A stretch of 64,000 bases of DNA from Branchipolynoe longqiensis (Eukaryota > Annelida > Polychaeta > Phyllodocida > Polynoidae). The notes below the pieces were generated by a model. The model was not told where the DNA came from, did no database searches, and saw only the letters and a list, made by a program, of their open reading frames with translations. Below are positions 45,683 through 56,651 of the stretch, one piece after another. Every line of letters starts with the position of its first letter. Within the stretch, counting starts at the first letter, position 1. Position numbers and translations under genes: made by a program. The stretch is from contig CM059190.1 in NCBI GenBank assembly GCA_030323885.1, forward strand, positions 86,056,762 through 86,120,761, in the 5' to 3' direction.

Positions 45683-47571
45683 CCATAATCTTTCAACACG
45701 GTGAGGGTGGGCTGGTAGGATGAGGCTCAATGCGCACCTCGCCCCATTTAATGCCCCATAACCAACACCTGTCTCAAAGTATATTCTTAGATATCTAAGT
45801 ACGGCCGCTATCAGGGGAGGGGGGGTCTAAGACACTCACCCCATGCTCTAAGGCCCACAGTGCCCATTTGTTAATCTGGGTCTTGTAGCACTTCCTCGTG
45901 GAGACTAAAGTAAAGTTTGCTTATCTATGTTGTACCCATCCAGCGTACGAGCTAGAAGAGGTATGCCGTCAATCTTGATCTTGTTAGTTCCTCTCTTGTA
46001 GACCAGCTTCCATGGTCGGTCATTCCAATGAGGTTCCCCTCGCCTTTTGGGAACTCTCTGCTGTCCCTTCACTTGCCTTGTAGGATGGGGTGCCAGGGTT
46101 GTGCTGGCCAGTGTGGAGCCACCACTATCGCTGTCGTTCAATCTTTCTGGATCTTCCGCACTACTCTCGGGAGTAGAGAAAATGGAGGAAAGCAGTAAAT
46201 GTACATGTTCGTCCATTTGATCGAGAACGCATCCTTTCTCCAATTGTCCGGTTCGGGCTTCCAGCTCACATATTTTGTTAGCTTAGCATTCAAACATGAT
46301 GCAAACATGTCAATGTCAGGAGTTCCCCATAATTTACAGATCTCTGCAAAGATATCGTCACTCATAGCCCATTCTAGATGGTCCTTGAATTTCCTTGATC
46401 TTATATCGGCTAACACATTGTCTACCCCTGGGATGTGTGTTATTGTCAGCCCGTTATTATGTTGCTGAGCCCATTCCCAGATGTCAACTGCTTCAATTAG
46501 GCAGTCCTCCGACTTGGTGCCTCCCATATTTGTTATGTACGCCAGTGCTGTTGTACTGTCTGTTCTGACCCTGATATGAATGTTTCTCTTTCTACGTAAG
46601 CTTTTTAGGCCAAAAGCAATTGCTCTTAATTCTAATGCGTTAATGGGTGTCAGTTCTCCCGTCTGCTTGAAGTCTGTATGTGCTCCCCAGCCCTGATGTG
46701 ATGCGTCTGTGAACAGTTCCACATCTGGCTCTTCTCTTCTTAGCTTACGAGGATTATTTAGGATTCTCCCACCATGTTATGTCATTGGATCCCCTTTTGG
46801 AGATCCGCATTACATCTTCGGAGTTACCCTTACTTCTCTTTAACGCTTTAATGTTGTCTCTCTCTAGACACTTGAAATGTATGCCCCCATACTCTACCGC
46901 CAGTGCATAAGCTACCATTAGCCCTATGAGTCCAACTACCTGTCTTATCTTCAGGTCTCGTTTGTTCTCTGAGACTTCTCTGAATACCTCTAACATTTGT
47001 TGTTTCTTGTCATCAGTGAGTGAAACATACATCTTTACTGAATCAATTTCGAATCCAAGAAATGTCATTGTGTCGGTGACAGAACCAACTTTTCTCTGTT
47101 CACTTTGAACCCTAGTTTTGTAAAGGTCTCAACTAGTACCGAGATCGCTTCATTGCATTCGTTCGCATCTTTACCGATTACAAAGCTGTCATGCATATAG
47201 GCAAAACCTATATATCCAAATTCGCCTAATTTTGCTTAGATAGGCTTCAGTAATTTGGTGAAAATTTGTGGTAACGCTTGATACTCGAGTAGTTCATTCC
47301 TCAAACCCTATCTTACAAACTTACATTGTGATTTATTTATTGTGACCGAATAATATGCATCTGTGAGATCTGCACTCGCCATCCACATGTCTGGCTCTAT
47401 TAAGTCTAACACTGTTTTTAAATTAAAAGACGCTATGAAGTCTGAATGCTGAGTGCCGTTTATTTAGTTCCACGTGACCACGTTACCTCTGCCATGTGAA
47501 CCCCACCTCTCGCTGGGTCCGGCTTGTTACCTGTACACCACATCTCCCTTTTTTCGGATTTGACATGTGGA
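45683..47571 (-). pseudogene. Third DIRS remnant (RT, RNase H, start of YR)
   Basis: Read on minus. RT at about 47,500-46,760 has ASADLTDAYYSVTIN (first Asp) and FAYMHDSFVIG, where the first Asp of the DD pair reads His, then MTFLGFEIDSVKMYVS. RNase H at 46,722-46,200 has MELFTDASHQGWGAH, INALELRAIAFGL, VRTDSTTALAYI and IPGVDNVLADIRS, then the DIRS linker GTPDIDMFASCLNAKLTKY and FPPFSLLPRV. The YR N-terminus (STRKCYKTQINKWALWAL) lies at about 45,910-45,700. It is cut at 45,682 where a LINE tail begins. A different family from the 13-kb copy. Confidence 0.75.
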
Positions 47572-48990
47572 AGATTGATTGATTGATTGGTGGTTGCTTT
47601 ACGCTGTGTCGGCAGCATAGGCCATATTCACGGCGAGAAATGTTTGTTTTTTGTTCAAACCATCGCTTTTACATGTAAAAGCAGACAATCAATTATGTGC
47701 CAATAGACACTCATTAAATTAGAAAGCTCACAATCATATATTTGTGGTCAAGGGAAACAAATTCCCATAGAAAAAGAAAAGTTTTATTAATAATTGATAG
47801 AATCTATTTAGTAAACTATATGAGGTGGTACAGTCCAGCTGCCCTCAAAAAGGCTAAAATGTTTTCCTGTTTTACCTTAGTAAAAAGGTCATGCATACTG
47901 TCTGCAGTGTAGAACCGTTGGCACAGGGCCAAAAAATCAACGCAACTTAGTAAAATGTGTTTGAGTGTCAGCGGGGACTGACACCCAATACATTCAGGGG
48001 GAGGTTCCCCCTTGAGCAGAAAAGCATGTGTAAGCCACGAGTGGCCAATACGGCAGCGGCTAAGGACCACTTGGTCCCGCCGACCACAGATGGTTCAATT
48101 TCTTTAAGTTTATTAATGTTTTCATCCCACTCATGTTGCCATTTGGATTTTATGTGGGTGGCTATTAGTGGTTTCAGATCAGAGTGAGGGATCAGACACA
48201 GTTCAAGATCACAGTTCAGGGCCTTCTTCGCAGCCCGATCAGCTCATTCGTTTCCTTGTATGCCAGGCACCCAGTACAGGTGGATGTCATACCCATCCGT
48301 TGCCAGTTGGTTCATTTTATAAATGACCGTTGCTAGAATAGGGTGATTCGTTTCAGTCCAGCAACAGCCAGGAGGCAAGAGAATGAATCACTTTATATAA
48401 CATAGCTAGTGTGGTTGGATACCTCGATACACTCCAACGCGAGAAGGAGTGCTCGCGCTTCTGCAGTGAAAATCGAGCTCTGATCGGGCAAGTGCACGCC
48501 AAATATTTCCCGTCGACAGACTGTTGCAGCAGCTACCTGGCTTTGGTCTTTCGAACCATCAGTGTATATGGAGAGGTGGTCTGCAAACTGGCCTTGAATC
48601 TCTGCATGCAGTCCTTGGTACTTGAGTCCGTGAGTCGGAGGATAACCGATGGCTTCCTCAACGACCACGGGGGATGTTCTGGGACTTTGGCATCCTTCAA
48701 CACATCCAAATCCACGCCCAAGGCCTCCAAATGAGGTTTCATTCGGACCCTCAGTGGCCAGATGTAATTCGGCCTGGCTTCATACCTGGATTCGTCATGT
48801 TGCTCGAATAGACAATCATGTGCAGGGTTCAATGCATTAGTTTTTTATCTTGACTACATATTGCATGGCCAGTTTGCTTCTCCTGTTGTTAAGTGATGGT
48901 TCATTGGTGAGGTGCGGAGGCCCAAGGGCCAGGCACAGTCCCTGGTGGTGGATCGTGTCTAACAGCCCAATATATGATTTCATTACGGAA
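47572..48990 (-). pseudogene. I-group LINE 3' half (RNase H and C-terminus)
   Basis: On minus: linker (48,832-48,533, LRVRMKPHLEALGVDLDV), RNase H (48,668-48,393, DHLSIYTDGSKDQSQVAAAT and FTAEARALLLALECI), a damaged third motif (LYWVPGIQGNE then stop), and the C-terminus 48,070-47,816 (RIGHSWLTHAFLLKGEPPPE, CIGCQSPLTLKHILLSCVDF). The 3' UTR ends at 47,572 in GATT repeats. Same family as 3,795-4,800 and 44,580-45,682. Confidence 0.75.
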
Positions 48991-49063
48991 CCGTATACTA
49001 TGCTGCGTAAACCACTCGTGACCGAACCAAGGTTCTGTACACGGAGAGCAGAACAGGGATGTA

Positions 49064-49318
49064 GAGACAGACGGAGAGACAGAGAGACACAGACACACAC
49101 ACACAGACACACTCACAGACAGGGACGGAGAGATGGAGGGATGGACAGACAGACGGAGAGACACAGACATACACAGACAGACACCCACACACACAACCAA
49201 CCAACAACCAATCCACAACCAACCAACAACCAACCAACCAACCAACCAACAACCAACCAACACCAACCAACCAACAACCAATCAACAACCAACCAACCAC
49301 CAACCACCAACCAGTAGT
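49064..49318. repeat. (GACA)n and (ACCA)n microsatellites
   Basis: 49,064-49,192 is AGACAGAGAGACACA-type; 49,193-49,318 is ACCAACCAAC-type. Frames rich in Asn/Gln/Pro/Thr or Val/Gly/Trp/Leu are artefacts. Confidence 0.9.
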
Positions 49319-49324
49319 AACACT

Positions 49325-49636
49325 AGTAATACTAATCCACATTAGGTCGTAGTGTGACTGCACCATGGCTCCACCATAACGTGACCTTGAGCCTAATGTG
49401 ACCGAGAGCCTAACGTGACTGTCACGTGACCGTAATGTGATGCAAACGTCTTATCAACTCGTCGCGTCACGTCGAAGTTATTTCAACATGTCCAAAACCT
49501 CGACGTCCTCCGACGAGAGTGGACGTGATGCGACGAGAGCTTAACGTGACTTTAACGTGACCCGACATGATGACGAAAAGCCACCACATCGGAGTCACGT
49601 TAGGCCATCACGTCGTAGTGTGACAGGGCCATAAGT
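49325..49636. mobile_element. Harbinger-type MITE built of AACGTGAC/GACG motifs
   Basis: The right end GTAGTGTGACAGGGCC is followed by ATAAG. The left side starts in GGTCGTAGTGTGACTGCACC. The interior repeats CTAATGTGACC, CTAACGTGACT, GACGAGAG and CGACGTCC. The ends match the family at 55,748 and 51,812, but the left terminus is in an unusual orientation, so the copy is rearranged. Confidence 0.55.
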
Positions 49637-50248
49637 ATTCTCTACTCGCGCACACACTCACCCGCACCCCTCGCTCTCAGGGTCATCGTCACACTTCGTC
49701 TGGGGACTTGGCACATAGTTTTATCAGTGTACTGAGTACAGCCCGGCACCGGGCTACACCGTCCACACTGGAAAGCAGGCTGTGCAGTCCACGTGTACAT
49801 GTCAACTCTCGGCCTGGTGGTTGGTTTAGATTTACCTACGCGGAATTTACAACGACCATCAAGTGTGCGGTAATCATAACCGAGGAAAAGCCAGGGAAAG
49901 GGGGCATGATAACTCATTCGCAGCTGGATTAGATTTCGCCCAATCAAAACAAAAATAGTGGCTTGAAGCCTTGGTAGTGGAGCGCCGCGAAACTGGAAGT
50001 TAAAGGCGATTGAACATGAGAACTTTTGACGCTGTGGACTCCCATTGCCTAGATTGTAAGTTTTCGGTTTAAACTGTCGCCGTCGTTTAGTTTGTCATGT
50101 ACAGACACTTTTGACAGTAGATTCCTCTCCAGGTGTGTGTGAGTTGGTGGTGGTTACTTTAGCTAACTACAGCCGAAGCCCCGAGGTATTTATGTAACTA
50201 GGACACGGTGACCTACATTAAAATTGTCACGCTACACTGCACCACCAC
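49637..50248. other. No gene seen
   Basis: Moderate GC, two short open frames without domain features, no repeat family recognised. Confidence 0.4.
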
Positions 50249-51192
50249 GGGCGTAATCGATTAATCAACTCGGGTCACCCGAGCCACTTTTTGGCTCATG
50301 CGCACATCCTAGACTGGGCTCGAATAATCGAATACGCTCGGGGTGGAAAAAATGGTGGCTTAATCCAAAAAAATTTAATAACTGATATAACTGCAGCAAA
50401 ATAGGATTTAAAGTATTTTATTATGCCATAGTTTAGCTATATTTCCATTTCATTAATCTATGTTATTACACACAAAAAACATGTATGACTGGTACTGGTA
50501 GCTGTTATCCTGCAGGATGGTACCAGCGCACATGTGGCGTCATCGCTCCTAGGCACCCCCAGCCAAGAGTGGGGGGGGGGGGGTAATCGATTAATCAACT
50601 CGGGTCACCCGAGCCACTTTTTGGCACATGCGCAGTCCTACAGACTTGTGTCGAATAATCGAATGCGCTTCTCCATGCTCGGGGTGGACAAAATGGTCGT
50701 TTAATTCAAAAACTTTTTTTTTAATAACAAATATAACTACAGCAAAATAGGATTTAAATTGTTTCATGATGGCATAGTTTAGTGATATTTCCATTTCATT
50801 AGTCTATGTTATTTCCCCCCCCCCCCTCCCCCCCCCTAATATGTATGACTGGTACCGGTGGCTCTTATCCTGCAGGACGGTACCAGCGCAAATATGACGT
50901 CATCGCTCCTAGCCACCCCAGCCAAGATGTGGGTTACTAGGGTCGGGTTGTTTTGCACACGGCACGTGTATTTGTCGACTCCACTCGCGGTGTTCTATTT
51001 GAAATTCTGACGACTCGGGTGAGCCTAGTCGCCCAGGTCGTGTTAATTGATTACGGCCGAGGTGGGTTACTGATGTCGGGTCGTTTTGCACACGGCAGGT
51101 GTATTTGTCGACTCCACTCGCGGTGTTCGATTTGAAATTCTGACAACTTGGGTGACCCGAGTCGCCCGGGTCGTGTTAATTGATTACGGCCC
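50249..51192. mobile_element. TIR element with both ends duplicated
   Basis: Outer ends: left GGGCGTAATCGATTAATCAA, right (inverted) GGGCCGTAATCAATTAACAC. The left-end block occurs twice, offset 330 bases (50,249-50,578 and 50,579-50,930). The right-end block occurs twice, offset 133 bases (50,931-51,063 and 51,064-51,192). Order is therefore L-L-R-R. No coding capacity. A C-run lies at 50,814-50,837. Confidence 0.75.
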
Positions 51193-51327
51193 ACATGTTC
51201 TCGTGACACCATGTCATGTGATACTTATGGGGTGTCACTGGCGTTGACTGCTTCGGTTTGGTCAGGAGCTATTAGTAACAACAAATAAAAACTCTGTATA
51301 TATACATGATATGTATTATATGTAAGA

Positions 51328-51652
51328 CCGGGTACGTGGCCGAATCGGTAGAGCACAGGCCTCGCATGCGGGAGTTCGCGAGTTCGGTGTCCGGTCGAGT
51401 CAAACCAATGACTTAAAAATTGATACTTGTCGCTTCCTAGCCTGGTGCTCGACATTATTAGGATATGGCAAGGACTGGTTAGCTCAGTGTCAGGATAATG
51501 TGACTGAGTGGGATATTGGGTCATACTGCTGGCGGCCTGATTTCCCAGTGGGGCAGCACTATATAATCGCCATGAGTGTGTACTGTCACAAGTCAGTACC
51601 CATCCTGATATGACTGTAGATGTTGCTAGGACATAAAACAACAACAAACAAA
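51328..51652 (+). mobile_element. SINE (main family), full length, plus strand
   Basis: Head TGGCCGAATCGGTAGAGCAC (A-box-like), GAGTTCGGTGTCCGGTCGAG (B-box region), centre GGGGCAGCACTATATAATCG and tail TAAAACAACAACAAACAAAC. Confidence 0.85.
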
Positions 51653-51811
51653 CTATATAATATGTAAGAACAACTCAGTATATTGTGTTGACACTTGTTC
51701 AATTCTAGGCAATTTTCGTCAGAATTTGGACATAATGGTAATTACTAAACTAGAGGGCAACACTAACATCAAGTCTGACGATGTTCCGAGTTGGGTAAAT
51801 GTGTTAAGGTG

Positions 51812-52186
51812 CTGTCACACTACGACGTATTGCCTGAATGTGCGCCCAACGGATGTGATTTTCGACCAACACCTCGTACGTTACGTATACGTTGGGCATA
51901 CAGTGTATATGTTCTGGATACGTCGAGGCTCTGAAAAATTTGTGTGCATGCTCAAAATTTTCAATGTGTGCCGACGTGTGGCTCGTGTGTTGAACATATG
52001 CTGCGTGTATGTTTGGGATACGTCGGCATATGTTAGCCATATGTTGGCATACATTGCTGCAGGTTAGCCATACGTTCAGCCGGCACCCTTTACATATCTC
52101 TGGCGTATATAACGTCCTCCCAACATTCCGTAAACGTATGCGGGCATATCCCTAGCGTATTCTGAGCGTTTTGGCTCGGGTATATC
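51812..52186. mobile_element. Left end of a Harbinger-type element
   Basis: TTA followed by AGGTGCTGTCACACTACGAC, the terminus shared by the MITEs here. Then many ACGTATACGTTGGGCATAC-type motifs run up to the transposase remnant at 52.3 kb. Its position directly 5' of the transposase suggests it is the terminus of the coding element. Confidence 0.55.
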
Positions 52187-52311
52187 ATGGCACCACCGGG
52201 CATCTTCCAACCTGCTCAACTCATCAGAGAGTATAGATGTCCCTACACTCCATCTCCAGTTCCAGCATGACTACCGAGTTGCCGTTTACCAGCATCAGCT
52301 AACTCTACCTG

Positions 52312-53420
52312 ATGGCTATTCTGGCGGCCCGTGTCGATAGGAGAAACTGCAGCAGCGGAGAATGTGGGTCAGACCCCAGGGCCTGTATGCATGAAAAATT
52401 ATTTATCGGCCCCGGTGTTAAGGACCGCGTTCGGGTTAGCTAACGCCGTTGTTGAGAAATGGGTCACGGGGTATGCATTCAATAGATTTGGGCCTAATAT
52501 ATTGCCGCCAATGCAGCGGCGGCGGCTGCGGCAGCGATGTTTTGTTGATATCCGACAGTATGGATAGCGACGTCGATGCGGCGCCGGCGGCGATTTGTTT
52601 AGTTTACATTCGTCGATTCGACAATATTAATATCGCCGCCGTTGTATGGGTTCGATTTTAGGGTTAATTTAATGAAATTTCACGATTTGAGTATGTAATT
52701 CTGTTAAATATGATCGCATTCAATAGATTTGGGCCTAATATATATCTGCGGCGGCGGCGATGTTTTGTTGATATTCGACAGTATGGATAGCGACGTCGAT
52801 GCGGCGGCGATAATATCGGTTCGAATTTAGGGTTAATTTAATGAAATTTCATGATTTGAGTATGTAATTCTGTTAAATATGATTGCATTGAATAGATTTG
52901 AGCCTAATCGGTGGTCCCTAACCCCGACGGTAAACTTGATATGGGTTGGGGTTAACGTAGACGATGTTAAACTCGCGGAGTTTCCCTAACCCGGCCACAT
53001 GCATACAGACTTTTCGCCACTAACCCGGAGATCGGCGCTAACCACGGGTTTGGCTCGCTAACACCGCTCCATGCATACGGGCCCAGATCGGGAGGCGGCC
53101 ACAGTTTGAGTTGTATGACCAGCTTCTGGTTGAGCTCCGCGGTGAGGACCCAGCGTCGTTCATCAACTTTATGTGGATGCCTTCTCAGATGTTTGACGAA
53201 ATTGTGGCGAGAGTAGGACCCAGGATCGGCAAAAAGTACACAACATACAGGGGGGCGCTCGAGCCTGGGCTGAAGATCGCCCTTACTCTGCGGCACCTGG
53301 TGTCTTTGAACAAATACTCATCGATGAAGTTTGGGTGGAGGGTCCCCCACAACACTCAGTCGCTCATCGTGCATGGCATGCCCCATGACTCCACAAGGAT
53401 GGCCTGCTATCGCCGACCAA
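52312..53420 (+). pseudogene. PIF/Harbinger transposase remnant, split by a foldback element
   Basis: Upstream part (to 52,379): MAILAARVDRRN, a frameshift, then RRMWVRPQ. After the foldback, the downstream part (53,084-53,415) reads IGRRPQFELYDQLLVELRGE, SFINFMWMPSQMFDEIVARV, KIALTLRHLVSLNKYSSMKF and NTQSLIV, then a gap and ACPMTPQGWPAIADQ. This matches the N-terminal helical region of HARBI1-like transposases. The DDE nuclease domain is absent because a SINE starts at about 53,424. Removing 52,380-53,083 and one CAG restores the frame across the insertion point. Confidence 0.75.
52380..53083. mobile_element. Foldback element, GGCCCGTATGCATG family, copy 3
   Basis: Left GGCCTGTATGCATGAAAAAT; right, inverted, GGGCCCGTATGCATGGAGCG. 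Flanked by CAG at 52,377-52,379 and 53,084-53,086. The internal block GATAGCGACGTCGATGCGGC with TTAGGGTTAATTTAATGAAA occurs twice in direct orientation. Inserted in a Harbinger transposase reading frame. Confidence 0.85.
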
Positions 53421-53423
53421 ATC

Positions 53424-53670
53424 CCGACCAGACGGGATGGCCGAATGAGTTAGAGCGTCCATCTCCCGTGTTGGTAGATCATGGGTTCGAACCATGGTCG
53501 AGTCAAACCAATGACTTAAAAATTGATAATTGTCTCTTCCTTGCCTGGCGCTCGGCATTATTAGGATAGGGCAACAACTGGCTGGCCAAGTGTCAGGATA
53601 ATGTGACTGAGTAGGATATCAGATCATGATGCTGGTGACCGTAAAACAACAACAAACAAACAAATCTAAA
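53424..53670 (+). mobile_element. SINE with internal deletion
   Basis: Head GACGGGATGGCCGAATGAGT, B-box ATGGGTTCGAACCATGGTCG, the centre up to GATCATGATGCTGGTGACC, then directly the tail GTAAAACAACAACAAACAAA. About 80 bases of the centre are missing. It truncates the transposase remnant. Confidence 0.8.
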
Positions 53671-53695
53671 TGTCGAGAATAAATCAAACTGCCTG

Positions 53696-54240
53696 ATCAG
53701 ACGGGATGGCCGAATGAGTCGAGCGTCTGTCTCCTGTTTTGTTTTGATCGTGGGACTCAAATCCTGGTTGAGTCAAATCAATTACTGAAAATTTTATACT
53801 TGTTGCTTCCTAGCTGGCCGCTCGGTATTATTAGGATAGGGCAAGGACTGGTTGGCTTAGTGTCGGACAATGTAACTGAGTGGGATATCAGGTCATGCTG
53901 CTGGTGGCCTGATCTCCCAGTGGGGCAGCACTATAAAGTCGCCATGAGTGCACACTGTTACAAGTCAGTCCCCATCCTTATATGACTAGTGTAAGCCCCT
54001 GCCACACTATGCCGTATTGCGTCAGCGTATGCCGATGTATGTGATTTTTGTACCAACACGTTGGTGTACGCTGAGATAAGTTTGGGTAAGTTTGGCATAA
54101 GTAGTATTTTTTAGCATGTTCAAAATTCTGCCGTAGGACAGCGTATATCATATACGTCGGCACAAGCTGATGCAATAACGGCATAGTGTGACAGGGACTT
54201 TAGTTGTTGCCAGGATATAAAACTCCAACAACCAACCAAC
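53696..54240 (+). mobile_element. SINE split by a Harbinger-type MITE
   Basis: 53,696-53,990 head and centre, 54,203-54,240 tail (GTTGTTGCCAGGATATAAAA). It is split by the MITE at 53,996-54,199. Plus orientation. Confidence 0.8.
53996..54199. mobile_element. Harbinger-type MITE in a SINE
   Basis: Left AGCCCCTGCCACACTATGCC, right (inverted) AGTCCCTGTCACACTATGCC. The right flank is TTA; the left flank is GTA, probably one mutation from TTA. The interior repeats GTATGCCGATGTATG, GTTTGGGTAAGTTTGGC and AGCGTATATCATATACG. Confidence 0.7.
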
Positions 54241-55090
54241 AACAATCAAACTGCCATGCTTATAAGTGAGACAAGCACTAGTATATGTATTATTTATTTA
54301 TTAAAGAGAAAGACCGTTCCGAACTGTGAAGCGTGTTTTACATTCCGATCAATTGATCGCCTCACAGAATTCTCAGAAATGTAAACAAAGATAGTTAGTC
54401 ATATCTTCAAACTTGCAACATTCTCCATGAATGTCTAAGCGGGTGCACAATAATTAGCATATATATTTAAATAACTAACAAAAATAAAAAGTAGAGCAAC
54501 TAAGCACACAAACAGGAAAAGTGAACTCTTATGGAAATATTGATAAACTGACAAAGAAAATAATCTTATCGTTATCACCGCACGATTAAGTTAATCTCAT
54601 TCGTAGTGTTGCGATAACAAACTGTGTTCATTGTGTAATCTATAATGCCCTGTTTTGGCGTAGATAAAAGCTCTGTTGTATAGTTTATGTGAGTGCGCGA
54701 CGCACTTGGTTGCTAATTCTTTAAAAATCTAGGTGACTGGTGGAAATGTTGCACATGGTGAGTGTTGGACGTTGATGATGTTGCCATGGGACAACACTTT
54801 GCACAATTCACATGGTCTGGGTTAGTTATCATCTACATATGGGTGAAAGGTCATTTCATTGACATAAAACACATATGGTTATGTTGCGCTTAAAGACCGG
54901 CCCAGAGTGCATCAAGGGTCCATGGAAGGACTCCTGACACTCGCACCTTCTCCCACCTCCTGCACTCTGCCTTCAAACCCAGCAGGTCTCTGCCACATCT
55001 CCCAATGTATGTGGAAAATTACCCAATGTATGTGGAACATTACTCTAGAATTAACGGGTTATTCTCATCCTTGTATTAGCTGCATGTCTT
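54241..55090. other. AT-rich interval, nothing recognised
   Basis: No exon, tandem structure or TIR pair seen. Confidence 0.4.
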
Positions 55091-55091
55091 T

Positions 55092-55395
55092 ACCGGGCGC
55101 GGTGGCCGAATCGGTGGGCCTCGCGTGCGGAGGATCGGGAGTTCGGTTCCCGGTTGAGTCAAACCAATGACTTATTAAATTGATACTTGTCGCTTCCTAG
55201 CCTGGTTCTCTGCATTGATAGGATATGGCAAGGACTGGTTCGCTGTGTCAGGATAATGTGACTGAGTGGGATATCAGGTTATGGTGTCGGTGGCCTGATT
55301 TACCAGTGGGGCAGCACTATAAAGTCGCCATACTGCCACAAGTCGGTACCCGTCCGGATATGCCATTAGCTGTTGCAAGGACTTAAAACTCCAAC
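55092..55395 (+). mobile_element. SINE (main family)
   Basis: Head CCGGGCGCGGTGGCCGAATC, centre GGGGCAGCACTATAAAGTCG and tail GTTGCAAGGACTTAAAACTC. Small deletions; plus orientation. Confidence 0.85.
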
Positions 55396-55534
55396 AATAT
55401 TCATTCATTAAATACTTATATATATGTGTTTGTAAATAGGTTGCTTAATAGCTGTAAATCATGACGTCATCAAATACCGGATGGCAAAATAACTTAACAA
55501 GCAATACCTCTACGCAATAACAGACAATTAGTCT

Positions 55535-55686
55535 TCCTCATTCCACTGCTCTTTGCCATATCCTAGTAATACATAATACCCGGCTAGGGAGCAACAATTA
55601 TACCTCTTTTTTTAGCTCATGGGTTTTTACTCAGACCCACAACCTGTCAAACCGGAAGTGGGGGCTCAAGTCATTCAACCAGGTCT
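55535..55686 (-). mobile_element. Old SINE head fragment
   Basis: Diverged: CTTTGCCATATCCTAGTAAT, CCCGGCTAGGGAGCAACA and a head remnant CAAGTCATTCAACCAGGTCT. Minus orientation. Confidence 0.55.
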
Positions 55687-55747
55687 GGCCAGTTTGAATT
55701 GTCAGTGTAGTGAGTGGCACACAACGCAGTTCATGCTTTGGCCATAA

Positions 55748-56524
55748 AGGCCCTGTCACATTATGGCGTATGGCGTTAGCGTATGCCGGCGTATGCGGTT
55801 TTCGACCGATATGCCGTCATACGCTACGCACGAGGTCCCAGCGGCATCTGAAGCGTATGCCCAGCATATGCCTAACCTATGCCTAACCTACCCCTAGCCT
55901 ATGACGGCGTATTCAAAGCGTATCCCGACCTATGCACAGCGTACTGTGATGAGGTTTGACGGTTGTGATTGACAAGTTCAGCGTACACCCAACCTATGCG
56001 TAACCTATGTCGGCATACGCATAGCATACGTCGAGCGTATGAGCAGCATGACCCATATGCCGAAAATTTTTGAGCATGCTCAATTTTTTTTTGGACGGAT
56101 GAGCGTATGACGGCGTATGCGAAGCGTATGCGAAGCGTATGATGGCGTATGGGTCGAAAATCCATACGCTAACGCCATACGCCGTAGTGTGACACCACTT
56201 TTACAGAACGTTGGGGGTACGCAATAGACACCCGGCGGGTGTCAATCCAGCGTACCCCCAACCTATGCCGATGTACCCCTAACCTATGCATAACCTATGC
56301 CGGCGTATGCATAACCTATGCCGGCGTATGCATAGCGTACGCCTAGCGTATGAGCAGCGTATGATCCATACGCTGCCATACGCTGAAAATTTTGAGCAAG
56401 GAAACAGGCTTGTTGGAGGATCGGCGTATGCGTAGTGTATGGCGGCGTATACCGACGTATATGATGTAACGCGCTTACGCCGCCGTACGCTCCCGCAAAA
56501 AAACCTAATGTGACAGCCTCTTAA
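55748..56524. mobile_element. Harbinger-type MITE filled with GCGTATG motifs
   Basis: Left AGGCCCTGTCACATTATGGC after TAA; right (inverted) AGAGGCTGTCACATTAGG before TAA. An additional internal right-type terminus (CCGTAGTGTGACACCACTTT) at about 56,181-56,200 shows the copy is compound. The interior is almost wholly variations of GCGTATG and CCTATGC, in both orientations. Confidence 0.75.
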
Positions 56525-56651
56525 AGTGTTCCCAGTGCTCGCAAAATAAGCTTAGAACTCATTCATATATTTGGGAGAAATATCAATGCCAACCAAATAT
56601 CAAATAGTAAATATTGCACAACACCACCACCACCACTAACAACAACAACCG

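Noticed and set aside
51328..51420. True tRNA gene at a SINE head
   Set aside because: The head is followed by the SINE body, and the same sequence occurs about 20 times in degenerate form.
53111..53569. Single 152-codon gene
   Set aside because: The first ~88 codons are Harbinger transposase; the remainder is read through the head of a SINE.
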